A DNA stretch of 34,002 nt, taken from assembly GCA_025603075.1 (NCBI GenBank), contig MU626464.1, forward strand, positions 1-34,002, written 5' to 3'. Under the pieces are notes generated by a model that saw nothing but the letters and a program-made list of their open reading frames with translations, was not told where the DNA came from and searched no databases. The position numbers were made by a program, and so were the translations under genes. Below, one piece after another: positions 11,886-21,056 of the stretch; within the stretch, counting starts at the first letter, position 1, and each line of letters starts with the position of its first letter. This DNA comes from Neoconidiobolus thromboides FSU 785 (lineage: Eukaryota; Entomophthoromycota; Entomophthoromycetes; Entomophthorales; Neoconidiobolaceae).

Positions 11886-14855
11886 ATGTTTAAGCTAGTT
11901 TTTGTTTCTAATAGCCATATCTACTTCAAAGTTATTATGCGGTTTACTTAAAAATTTTAATGATTAGTTTAGTTTTAAAGTTTTATACAAATTCTTTTGA
12001 GCAATTATGTGATAAAAACCACTGCTTCAAATTGTCCTACCCTTTTAGTTTATTATTGGAAGCCAACCTTATCTTGTCAGGCTAACCACTGTTGACCAAA
12101 TATATACCTTTATTCGGAATTAGTAACTTAAAATATATATTCTTTAAGTCGGAACAATTATCCTATGACAAACGCCTTAAAAGATGCTTATTATTGATAA
12201 CACTCCTTTTTTTCGCTTTTTCATATTTTATCAAAGTATTCATTAAATATATACTTTATTATAATTATACATATTTGTACCTTTATCTAGATTTGATGAT
12301 TTATTGGTTTGTTCATCTATTAAAAACTTAATGTGAACCTCATTATTTTTTATTCAAGTAAATATCCCACGTGTTTGCATATATATATTTTTTGTATGTG
12401 AATTTTATATAAAATATCATATATGATTTCCTCATAATTTCCTTTTATAAAAGCTTTGTAAAAGTTCTATTGTACAAATCACATTAAATAGTCTATTCAT
12501 ACGTAATGTCCGAAAACTTCATGCACATAAATAACACAAATGTTGCCACGGACACTAGCTTCTCTATATAATTCAACTTTTTTCTTCGTTTTATTTAGCA
12601 AACCGTCAATGCTTTTAAACGTAAATCGTGTTTATATCCACTAAGCTTTAAAAGTAAAGCAATATTATTTTAGATGAGCTTTGTTACTATTTATGAATAT
12701 AAGCAAGGACTGAACGTTTGTTACAAAGATTGTTTGTCTATTTTTATAAACTATAGCTATAGGCAAATATTCACATTATTAAAAAAAAGAGTAAAAGTAA
12801 CTTTATCGAATTCGAAACAAGTACTTGGGATAAATTTCTTAATTCAAAAATCTTATCTTAATAATATCAACTCTTCACTAAGTTCAAATCTTTACACTAT
12901 AAGAAGTAATCAGAGCAATTGACAAAATTATGACTTTATTGAAATGTGAAGAAGCATATACTTTATTTGGTAAAATTTTTCTATTCTATACTGAATTAAC
13001 TAATAACTTTGCCAAGTTACTCTGGCACCTTTGTGGTGTATGTAGTACAAAATTGCTATATTTTAGAATTTTAAAGCTTCAAGTGAAAAATATCACTAAT
13101 ATTTTAATTCCTGTTTAAAATATAACGAATCAATTAGCTCTATTGGAGATTACTTAATTTAGATAAATAACAGTGATTTATAATTCTATTACAATAATTG
13201 TTTGTAGAACTAGTGTGCAGATTGTTATTTAATTTTACTGCTCAAAATTTAAGTACTTATAAGGGTGCAGTAACTAAGATGACTGCAAGGAAAAAACAAA
13301 GCTTGGCAAAATACAGCAATTACAATTTGATTTTGTGCCTCATTAAATTGAACTCACTATACTTTTACCTTAAATTTAGCATTCTCTGACTTCAAAATGT
13401 GACGAAAGTTAAGCTAGACGCTAATTTAAAAAATCAATTTAAGATAACTTGGTACAAAGAACTTAATTTACTGAATCACGAAATCAAATTGTAATTACTC
13501 TACTTGATCTTAATAATTTTTATTTGACTTTCGTTATAAATTATTAGTTCATTTTGGTTTATAATGACCAAGGATAAAACGTTGGTTGTTTTTTATTGAT
13601 ACAAAGCAGCTCTACTCAAAAGATCAAAAAATAATGCTATAACAAGGAAACCTTTATAGCTTGTTTTTCGATATAATCAAAATTTTGTTTGATTGGGATT
13701 TATTTTTATGAAAAATAGTGGCAACTTCCACTGTTGCAACCTATTACCTTTACATAAAAAAGTTCTGATGATTTCTTCACTACCTGTATCATTACTTACA
13801 GAAACACCTAATATAAGCTAAACAGCTGATCTCAGGTGATGGTTGACTATCAAAGCTTTATCTAAACCTTCAATCAAGTTTAAAATAACAAAAGGGAGTA
13901 TCTGATCAACTCAAAATTTGTTGGTAAAAATAATACTTGTTTATCTTTACTATTAATTCTAATCCTTTATGCAATAGTTTGTTTAATGTCATATTACTGC
14001 TTTTTCTGTTTATTTTTGATTTAGTTACTGATAGTTTAATATCGTATATCTTTAATTTAATTACGTATTCGCTTTAACTTTGATATTAGTAAAAATAATT
14101 TATTTGATATTTTTAAGCACAGATAAATTTACAATTATTATTTTCAAATTTGGCATAAATGTAAACTATACTACGATGGTTAAAAATATAACTCAATGGC
14201 TTAATTGACATTCAAATCAAAAGTACTCAGTAGTATAATAATAAAATACCTCCACTTATCTGAAATGACCATGAGTAAGCACAGGTTGCTATTAAATAAA
14301 CAGTCTAATTTTGTGTACCATAACATTAGCCATTGCCCAATAACATCAAAAGATAAAATATTACCTTTTAAAGACAAATGTAATACTTTCAAAGCTCAAG
14401 AAAAGCACTATTCATTTATTAATAAACTTATTTCATACTAAAGTCTATACAGAAGTTTACCTCGAGTTTACATTTTCAACCCATAATTAGTTCCAGTTTT
14501 CTAAGCCAAAGTGTAGCTTAGGAAACTTGCAGCATTTTAAGCAAGCAGCCTTTAATTTTGGCCTAAAACTGAGAACCATTTCCATCAAACTTGAAATAGT
14601 CAAATCCTATACTAAAAACCAAAAATGAAAAACGAAAAATTCCGGGTAAAAATTATATACTTTAAAGTTACTAAAAAATATTTATTATAGCAAAATAAGC
14701 ATATCATACAACTTTAAAAACTTTTTCAGTGAAAAGCCGCATATCAAGTATCCTCCACTCAGGTTTATTTGTGATATAAATGTACTGTCGCTACTTTCTA
14801 TAAATAATTAATACTAGTAGGATGTAAATTTCTAAGATGATCTATAAATCTAAAA

Positions 14856-14961
14856 TATGGAGATGTTTTTTTTGATTTCATCACTTTTTCCATTTTTTAA
14901 GCGCTATTTGAGTGGAAAAATTGTTAATAAATTCTTAAACAAAAAAATACATCCCCCATAT
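14856..14961 (-). mobile_element. MITE-like element, copy 3
   Basis: Reverse orientation. It begins TATGGAGATGTTTTTTTTGA, has the centre AAGCGCTATTTGAGTGG, and ends ATACATCCCCCATATG. TA flanks both sides and the terminal inverted repeats are clear. The inner TTTTTCCA/TGGAAAAA inverted repeat surrounds an AGCGCT palindrome. Confidence 0.8.
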
Positions 14962-15314
14962 GTTATAAGAACTATTTTCCACATTTATTCATTATTGAAT
15001 CAATTAATATAGAGGTGCTTTTCAAGCACTTCTAATTAATAACCATTTCTCTAGTATCACAAAGGTAGCAAAAAACTATAATAGCTATGTAATCATTATA
15101 AAGCTTTATAGCTATGTCGCTTAGATATACTCTAAATAATGGATTGTACATTAAATATATTAAAGATTTGAATTTTAAATTTTGTTTTGAATAATAAGCT
15201 ACCTTTGGATTCTAGAATCATATCATTTCAATGTATTTTCTTTTTCTTCATTCATTGTTTATTTTTAATCTTTTTTCTATTAAAAATACTCTTTTTGAAG
15301 CAATTAAACTATCA

Positions 15315-15416
15315 TATGATGATGTGTTTTTTTGTTTAAGGATTTTACTAGCGATTATTCTACTCAAATAGTGCTCAAAAATGAAAAAGGTGATGAAACT
15401 AAAAAATATCCTCCTA
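15315..15416 (+). mobile_element. MITE-like element, copy 4
   Basis: Forward orientation. The left end is TATGATGATGTGTTTTTTTG, the centre CTACTCAAATAGTGCTC, and the right end AACTAAAAAATATCCTCCTA. It is TA-flanked and lies about 350 bp from copy 3 in the opposite orientation. Confidence 0.75.
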
Positions 15417-16550
15417 TTTTTCTTATATGTTAAATCCTAGTATTTCATTTGTAGTATTTATATTTTAAATAGTAGGGTTTAATTACTAACTTTACATTTG
15501 TAGTAAAATAATATTTAGTGCTCCATCTAATAAAAACATACTTTGATAATAGTGCTCATATGTTTTTATCGGAACAGTAGCTGTAAAAAATGCAATAATA
15601 TTATCTTGATGTAGTTTTAAATGGTAGAAATCAACCTTGATACGGTTTGATTTATAATGCTTGGCATTATTAAGCTTCATGAATAGAGTAATCCAGTCAT
15701 GGGGGACATGGTATATGATTAAGGATTATAACTAAAAATGGTAGACTAATACATCTATTTAATTTAAATAAAATAGTAACTAGGATTTAATTATTCTTAG
15801 TTATTACACAATATTTTTTAGGAATAACAATAATTGTTTGTAAAAGTTTTAGAACTAAAACATAAACTCTTAAACATCACTTAGGTATATAATAGCCTAA
15901 ATTCATAGGAGCTATTGATATTTACTTAAACCTTCATGTTTTTTAATTATCAGACTTATAAATCGTGTTTACTACTATATTTGAACTAAAATTAAGCTTA
16001 AGCTGATTCATGAAATTGATGTTCCGATTTGATATTACTTATTCTTAGATTTTATCAATGAAGTAAATCCTTTATTTAGTAGTAGAACATTAAACAAAAG
16101 GAATAAGAATATATAGGTTAAATCATCTAAGTGTAACTGATAAAAGTTCCACTTTCTTTCTAAACAATTAGTATAAATTTAGACTTTATTTGGAACTATC
16201 CGCCGCTGTAATGTTATTTGGCGATAAATCTTGTATTTGATCGCATTTTGCTAACTGCTATCAAGCAAGTCTATATTCAAATTTGCTTCAAATTGTTATA
16301 GTAAAGGCAAGTTTTAAGTTACAATTTTTACCTAATATTATATTTAGGGTTTGAAGTCTTTATTATACTCAAGATTCAAAATAAAAGTAAAACACTGGCT
16401 ATATATAACAAGAATGACAATTTATAATTGCCTATAAATAATTTTGAGTTTTTAATTTATTTTTGTGTGAGGAAAATTACAAATTAAATCGCTATATATG
16501 GAAAATGCATTCTTTGAATGTTTACAATGTAGTCACAATTTCAAATGTGG

Positions 16551-16558
16551 TATAAATA
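16551..16558 (+). promoter_or_regulatory. TATA-like box before the 16627 gene
   Basis: TATAAATA lies 76 bp before the first ATG and 85 bp before the second in-frame ATG. Confidence 0.45.
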
Positions 16559-16626
16559 GTCAGATATAAAATGGAGGTGGAAATAGTAAAAGTTTAGAAA
16601 AAAATTATTTAAATTATAACTATATT

Positions 16627-17355
16627 ATGGCTATCATGGAAACTAAGGGTAAAAGGGCAACATTAGATTTGAAAACTAAAAGAAAAATAATAGAAATCGC
16701 CGAGCTTGGTTATTCTCACCAAAAGATTGCAGATAAATTCAACATTGGGCGTAGCACAGTAACAAAAATATTGTTAAAGAAGGATGTCCTATTAAACACA
16801 ATTGAATCAGAAATTGATTTGAGTAGAAAAAGGTTAAGGCGTACTGAGCTTAATGGTCTGGAAAATAAGTTGGCAACCTGGTACTTGGAAGCGAATATAA
16901 ATAAATCCCATATAGTAGATCTTCAGGCATTAAAATCTCAAGCTATCGCCCTTGCTAAAGAAATGGGAATTAATAATTTCAATTTCGATAGCGCTTGGAT
17001 CCAGAAATTTTGTACTAAATTCCGTTTACCTACTCAAGACCAAATTAGAATTGAGCCTGTAGTTAAAAGTAATGTACCAGAATTTCTTTTTGATCTTAGT
17101 TCCAACCATCTCGATGTGGACTTAATGGGTGATAACAAACATAGTCCAAATACCGGTAATTTTAGCCTAAGGGCAGACGGGAGCCTTAGCCCAATTGCCA
17201 CTAGCATAAATTTAGCTCCTGATAACAGCCTTGGTTCGAATTGTTATTATGCTAACTCACTAGGTCGCTTATATTCTCCATATAGCGATTCACCTGTAAA
17301 TGAAATAACGCTATTTCAATACCAACAATACACAAGTAATACGCACTATTTTTAA
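16627..17355 (+). CDS. CENP-B/pogo-type HTH DNA-binding protein without transposase domain (paralogue 3)
   Basis: A 242-aa single-exon protein. Translation could also start at the second Met (16636). The first HTH at about 9-58 reads KRATLDLKTKRKIIE... YSHQKIADKFNIGRSTVTKI. The basic patch SRKRLRR is at 66-72. The second CENP-B-type HTH at about 72-135 ends SAWIQKFCTKFRL. The segment KSNVPEF (148-154) is shared almost exactly with paralogue 4. The tail has Ser-Pro and Tyr-rich runs (LYSPYSDSPV) and ends NTHYF. The DDE domain is absent. With paralogue 4 it forms a subgroup marked by F-C in the last helix and the SNVPE motif. Probable nuclear DNA-binding protein; target unknown. Confidence 0.85.
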   Translation: MAIMETKGKRATLDLKTKRKIIEIAELGYSHQKIADKFNIGRSTVTKILLKKDVLLNTIESEIDLSRKRLRRTELNGLENKLATWYLEANINKSHIVDLQALKSQAIALAKEMGINNFNFDSAWIQKFCTKFRLPTQDQIRIEPVVKSNVPEFLFDLSSNHLDVDLMGDNKHSPNTGNFSLRADGSLSPIATSINLAPDNSLGSNCYYANSLGRLYSPYSDSPVNEITLFQYQQYTSNTHYF

Positions 17356-19662
17356 GTTTAATTAATTTTTAATAAAAAGTACATTATATCCTTTTACATA
17401 GTAGTGTTTATCTTATTTATTACATTTACATCTAGTCTATATTATGTCCAATTTGTTTTTTTGTTTATTCATTAAAAACTAAATCTCCAAAGCGCTTTAT
17501 TATAAGATCAAAATATATTCTTGATTTAGTTAGCTTAATGACACAACCAGCGATAGATAACTTCTGAGAGAATGGCTTCATCTAATGCTTTTCCGTCTTC
17601 AAGAGGGGTTGAAAGCCATGAATGGTACCATTTATTTATATTTTTAATAGGCTATTCATTAATTTGTGAGGTTGCGAAAACTAAAGCCTAAAAGATGGAG
17701 ACCTGGAAGTCAAAATAGAAAGCGATAAATCTTTTGTATATGGATCGAATACTAATTGGAAAACCTAAACCTTTAAATAGAAAGGGCAAACTTGGTAATG
17801 TTGTACCTACAGCGAAGGAGCCTACCAATAGTTTAGTATAATCATAATAAAAGTGCAATTAATTCGTTACGGGTGGTCAAATGCTAAAGACTAAGGAGAG
17901 AAGTAACCAAATGACAGAGAGAATTGATAGTAAGTGGTATATAGCAAGAAATTTTATCTAGGAGTTGTTAATATTTAATGATTATAGTCTGTGATACAAA
18001 ATCTAAGCATGATAGGCTTTTATAAGGATGTTGACGATTTAAGGTTTAAGCCTTGACGAGGGAAAAAGAGTCAAAAAAGCAAGAGGAAAGTGATTGTAAC
18101 ATTAAGCTGATTCATCTCTTATTTTTTTATATTTCTGAGCAAGTTTTTTAAAATATTGGCTATTGTTTTTAAAAGTAGACATTAGTTACAATAGTTTTTT
18201 AAATAATTGTTTGTGTTTGAGCTATGCTTGAATTATGTCTGGTAGCTTTAATCGAGGAAAACCGTAAACTATTACATTGCTAAGATAACACTTATTTGAT
18301 TTTTTTAAAATTGTTACTTAACATTAAGTAGCAATTTATTAATAAAAAATTTTATCAGAAATTTCCAGTTAAGTCCGTTTTTAAATTTATTACTTTTTTC
18401 ATCACTTATTTCATCATTCTTTTTATTACTTTTTTTATCACTTATTATAACATCTAATTATTTATTCAATAAAAAACAACAACCCAAGAGGTAAGCAAAA
18501 GGAGAAAGGAGACTGATACTTTTAGGCTTATAGTTTATAATCTTTGTTTTTAATATATGTTTATTTAGTTTACAAGTTGCACTGTTACGCTATGGCAAGG
18601 AATAGGTATATATTAATTTATGATTGGGAATCTAAAATAGAATGTTATTAAATTGAGGTGACTATATCGTTAACTTTTATGATTTGATATCGCCTTTTAA
18701 ATAATACATCACTTCAGCTGTTAAAAAATATACTCGTTTATATTAGTCTTGCGTTACATCATACATATTTGTTGTATTATAACAATAGTATCAAATTATT
18801 GCTCTATATACCTAAATTAGTTATTTAGTTTAGTGGAAAAAGTCCATATCAAGAAATGTTATTGAATTAGAGATATTATTAGAAATCCAGCTACTAAATT
18901 GCTACTATAGCGAGGAGGCAATAATGGAAGGTTGGTTTATTTAATACCTCGTTTTATATAAAATTGCGAAAGTATGTTCTATTTTTTTTTTGACTAAATG
19001 AAAGTCTAGTTATTAAATTTAAATTTATAGATTGAGAAATAAGGTGAGAACTCAAATTCATTATTCTAAGTTAGCATTTTGATTAATGCATGATATAAAG
19101 AAGTAGAAACATTCGAAAGCGTATTCCTGTTGAAATGATACCTGTATATAATATTATAGCAATAGATTTATAATAAAAAATAAATGAGCTTGTTTACTTT
19201 ATTTGTTTAGATATTTATTTAAATAACAATTTTACAATTCATATTACAAAATCTAAATTTACAAAGATATTTGAGGTATATAATAACCGATCATTCTAGT
19301 TTATAAATCTTTTCTTTTCGATACCCAATTCAATCACATTTTGGACCTAGAACTATTTTTAAATTGAGTATTATATGGTATAGTGACTACTATATAGTAC
19401 AGTTACTCAATATTGTAATGAAAAATAATATAACAATTTTGTAAATAAAACATTAATTTTAAGCAACTTAGTTATTATGGAAATAACATTGTCAAATAAT
19501 AATAAGCTGTCTATAAATTACCCTATAAATAAGTATAACCTGCGCCACAATAAGAAAGGCTAACAAAGTTTTTATCACCACAAATAAAAACAAGAATAAA
19601 AAATTAATAGCTTCCCATATACAGTGGTCATTAGTTAAGAACATTAGAATAACAAAAAATAA
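17356..19662. other. Gene-free stretch, about 2.3 kb, with a possible decayed gene
   Basis: No intact gene is seen. The minus strand 17954-17535 reads in one frame for 140 codons with four internal stops. It gives a hydrophobic stretch (about 20 residues rich in Leu, Ile and Val) and, near the end, a coding-like segment containing STPLEDGKALDEAIL. It may be a dead membrane-protein gene, but I cannot name it. A 36-bp partial tandem repeat occurs at 18389-18455. A hydrophobic minus-strand open frame at 19716-19492 overlaps the start of the next gene and is probably chance. Confidence 0.45.
18389..18455. repeat. Partial tandem repeat, period about 36 bp
   Basis: ATTACTTTTTTCATCACTTA is followed 36 bp later by ATTACTTTTTTTATCACTTA, with similar CAT-rich spacers. 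It is AT-rich low-complexity DNA. Confidence 0.45.
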
Positions 19663-19670
19663 TATATAAA
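19663..19670 (+). promoter_or_regulatory. TATA-like box before the 19708 gene
   Basis: TATATAAA lies 45 bp before the ATG. Confidence 0.4.
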
Positions 19671-19707
19671 CAGCCTTAAATTTCGTATAGCTAGTATAAA
19701 TCATTAA

Positions 19708-20352
19708 ATGTTTCAATTTGAGAATAAAAAAAAAAGACGTATTTTAGACATTGCTACCAAAAAAAATATTTTGGAAGCATCCAAGTTAGGCTATTCACAC
19801 CAAAAGATTGCTGATATGTTTGAAGTAGGTAGAAGCACAGTGACTAAGTTACTATTGAGAAAGGATATAGTATCAAAAGAAGTAGAGCAATCACCGAAAG
19901 ACAGTGAGATGAGTAATACTGAAATTTTCGAAGCTAAATTATTAAAATGGTGTAAAAGTGAAGTTAAAAAAGGAAGTAGAATAGTAAATATAGATTTAAT
20001 AAACAAAGCTAGCTTAATAGCAAAAAACATGAAATTTTATGATGTTGAAATCAATTCAACTTGGGTTACTGATTTTTGTGGAAAATTCCAACTTGATATT
20101 GAAAGTGAAACTACGTCAATTTTTGAGATAAAAAGTAATGTACCAGAGTATATAATAACCCCATTGATACACAACAGAATTCTCACTAACCAATTGCTTT
20201 ATCTAAATCACTCTTGTCCTCCATATACTGATAACTATCATTATAATACTTTTATTCAACAAAATAGCTCACCATTGGGTTCGTTTATTAGTCCTTATAT
20301 CAGCCCTGTTTCCACATTTTCTTCTCAATTTGAATATTTTAATCCTTATTAG
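19708..20352 (+). CDS. CENP-B/pogo-type HTH DNA-binding protein without transposase domain (paralogue 4)
   Basis: A 214-aa single-exon protein, the shortest paralogue. The first HTH at about 8-58 reads KKRRILDIATKKNILE... YSHQKIADMFEVGRSTVTKL. The second HTH (about 70-130) ends STWVTDFCGKFQL. The KSNVPEY motif is at 142-148, as in paralogue 3. The tail ends FEYFNPY and has SPYISPV-type Ser-Pro runs. Unlike the other three it lacks the basic RKR-I/L-R patch between the two HTHs; an acidic/polar SPKDSEMSN segment takes its place. This could change nuclear import or DNA affinity. No DDE domain is present. A MITE-like copy begins only 67 bp after the stop codon. Confidence 0.85.
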   Translation: MFQFENKKKRRILDIATKKNILEASKLGYSHQKIADMFEVGRSTVTKLLLRKDIVSKEVEQSPKDSEMSNTEIFEAKLLKWCKSEVKKGSRIVNIDLINKASLIAKNMKFYDVEINSTWVTDFCGKFQLDIESETTSIFEIKSNVPEYIITPLIHNRILTNQLLYLNHSCPPYTDNYHYNTFIQQNSSPLGSFISPYISPVSTFSSQFEYFNPY

Positions 20353-20418
20353 TTTTATTTTATCTTTCCTTAATAATTTTCCAAATAAATCAATTTTTCA
20401 GTAATTGAATCATGTTAT

Positions 20419-20512
20419 GAGGGTATTTTTTTGGTTTTATCACTTTTTCCATTTTTAAGCGCTATTTGAGTGGAAAAATTATTAATGAAATCCTTGAATA
20501 AAAAGCATTCCC
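20419..20512 (-). mobile_element. MITE-like element, copy 5
   Basis: Reverse orientation, 94 bp. The left end is GAGGGTATTTTTTTGG, the centre AAGCGCTATTTGAGTGG, and the right end GCATTCCC. It is flanked by TA just outside (TAT.../...ATA). Its right edge is 8 bp before the ATG of the CsbD-like pseudogene. Confidence 0.8.
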
Positions 20513-20520
20513 ATACTAAA

Positions 20521-20780
20521 ATGTCATCTCAGCCATCAAAGATACACGAAAATATGTATTCCCCTATCGCATCTGTTAAGGAAAACGTAGGCTCTGTTAC
20601 TGATAATCACTCTCTTCAAGCAAAGGATACTGGTCAAAAGGCTGAAGGTAACGACGTTTAACACCAAGATCCTAAATCAAAGGGTTATGTTGAAGGCACC
20701 ACAAATAATTTTGCTGGAAGTATTAAGATAACATTGGTTCCATTCCAGATGATAATGCCAAAATAGAATCTAATGTTTAA
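20521..20780 (+). pseudogene. CsbD-like stress protein, broken
   Basis: Reads as a fungal CsbD-like small hydrophilic stress-response protein: MSSQPSKIHENM... SVKENVGSVT..NHSLQA, then KGYVEGTTNNFAGSIK in a second repeat. There are two lesions: an in-frame TAA at 20659-20661 between the repeats, and a loss of about one base near 20726-20728. The shifted frame then gives IGSIPDDNAKIESNV and a stop at 20778-20780. Without the lesions it would be about 86 residues, the usual size. No introns are present. It lies exactly between two same-orientation MITE-like copies, 8 bp from one and 6 bp from the other, which suggests capture or transport by repeats. Family recognised from sequence; the history is inferred. 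Confidence 0.75.
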
Positions 20781-20786
20781 GCATTT

Positions 20787-20884
20787 GGGGCTGTTTTTTC
20801 GGCTTCATTACTTTTTCCATCTTTTAAGCATTATTTGAGTGGAAAGATTGTTAGTAAAATTCTTAAACATAAAAATACATCCCC
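20787..20884 (-). mobile_element. MITE-like element, copy 6
   Basis: Reverse orientation, 98 bp. It has clean ends GGGGCTGTTTTTTC and ATACATCCCC and the centre AAGCATTATTTGAGTGG. The flanks are TTT/ATT, not TA. It starts 6 bp after the end of the CsbD-like pseudogene. Confidence 0.8.
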
Positions 20885-21056
20885 ATTTATTAGTTAAATA
20901 AATTGTTTTTTTGTAAAAAATGGAATTTATAGAAGCTTGAATATTGTAATAGCATTGTAGTAGTTTAGTTTATATTAATATAGTTTATTAGGGGATATCG
21001 TCATAAAAAACCCAAGATAATTTTTTTAATAACATTGATTTTTAATATTATATCAT

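Larger units (their letters stand above)
11075..16550. other. Gene desert with four MITE-like copies, about 5.5 kb
   Basis: No gene recognised on either strand. Repeats lie at 11284-11374, 11774-11885, 14856-14961 and 15315-15416. Short open stretches at 12674-12922, 12930-13118 and 13198-13389 are Asn/Lys/Leu-rich and match no family. A fragment near 13268-13310 reads AVTKM-x-x-RKKQ. It faintly resembles the STVTKI-x-x-RKQ part of the CENP-B-like genes and could be a decayed copy. Confidence 0.55.

Noticed and set aside
13198-13389. AVTKM..RKKQ segment resembling the STVTKI..RKQ part of the CENP-B-like proteins
   Set aside because: The match is under 15 residues and the rest of the HTH is missing. 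It is suggestive of a dead copy but could be chance.
19492-19716. Hydrophobic 74-aa open frame on the minus strand overlapping the start of paralogue 4
   Set aside because: Its ATG lies inside the start of a better-supported gene. T-rich DNA yields hydrophobic frames by chance, and no family match is seen.
20419-20884. LTR-retrotransposon reading of the repeat-CsbD-repeat unit
   Set aside because: The repeats have inverted GGGG/CCCC ends rather than TG...CA. Only 6-8 bp separates them from the coding sequence, leaving no room for a primer-binding site or polypurine tract.
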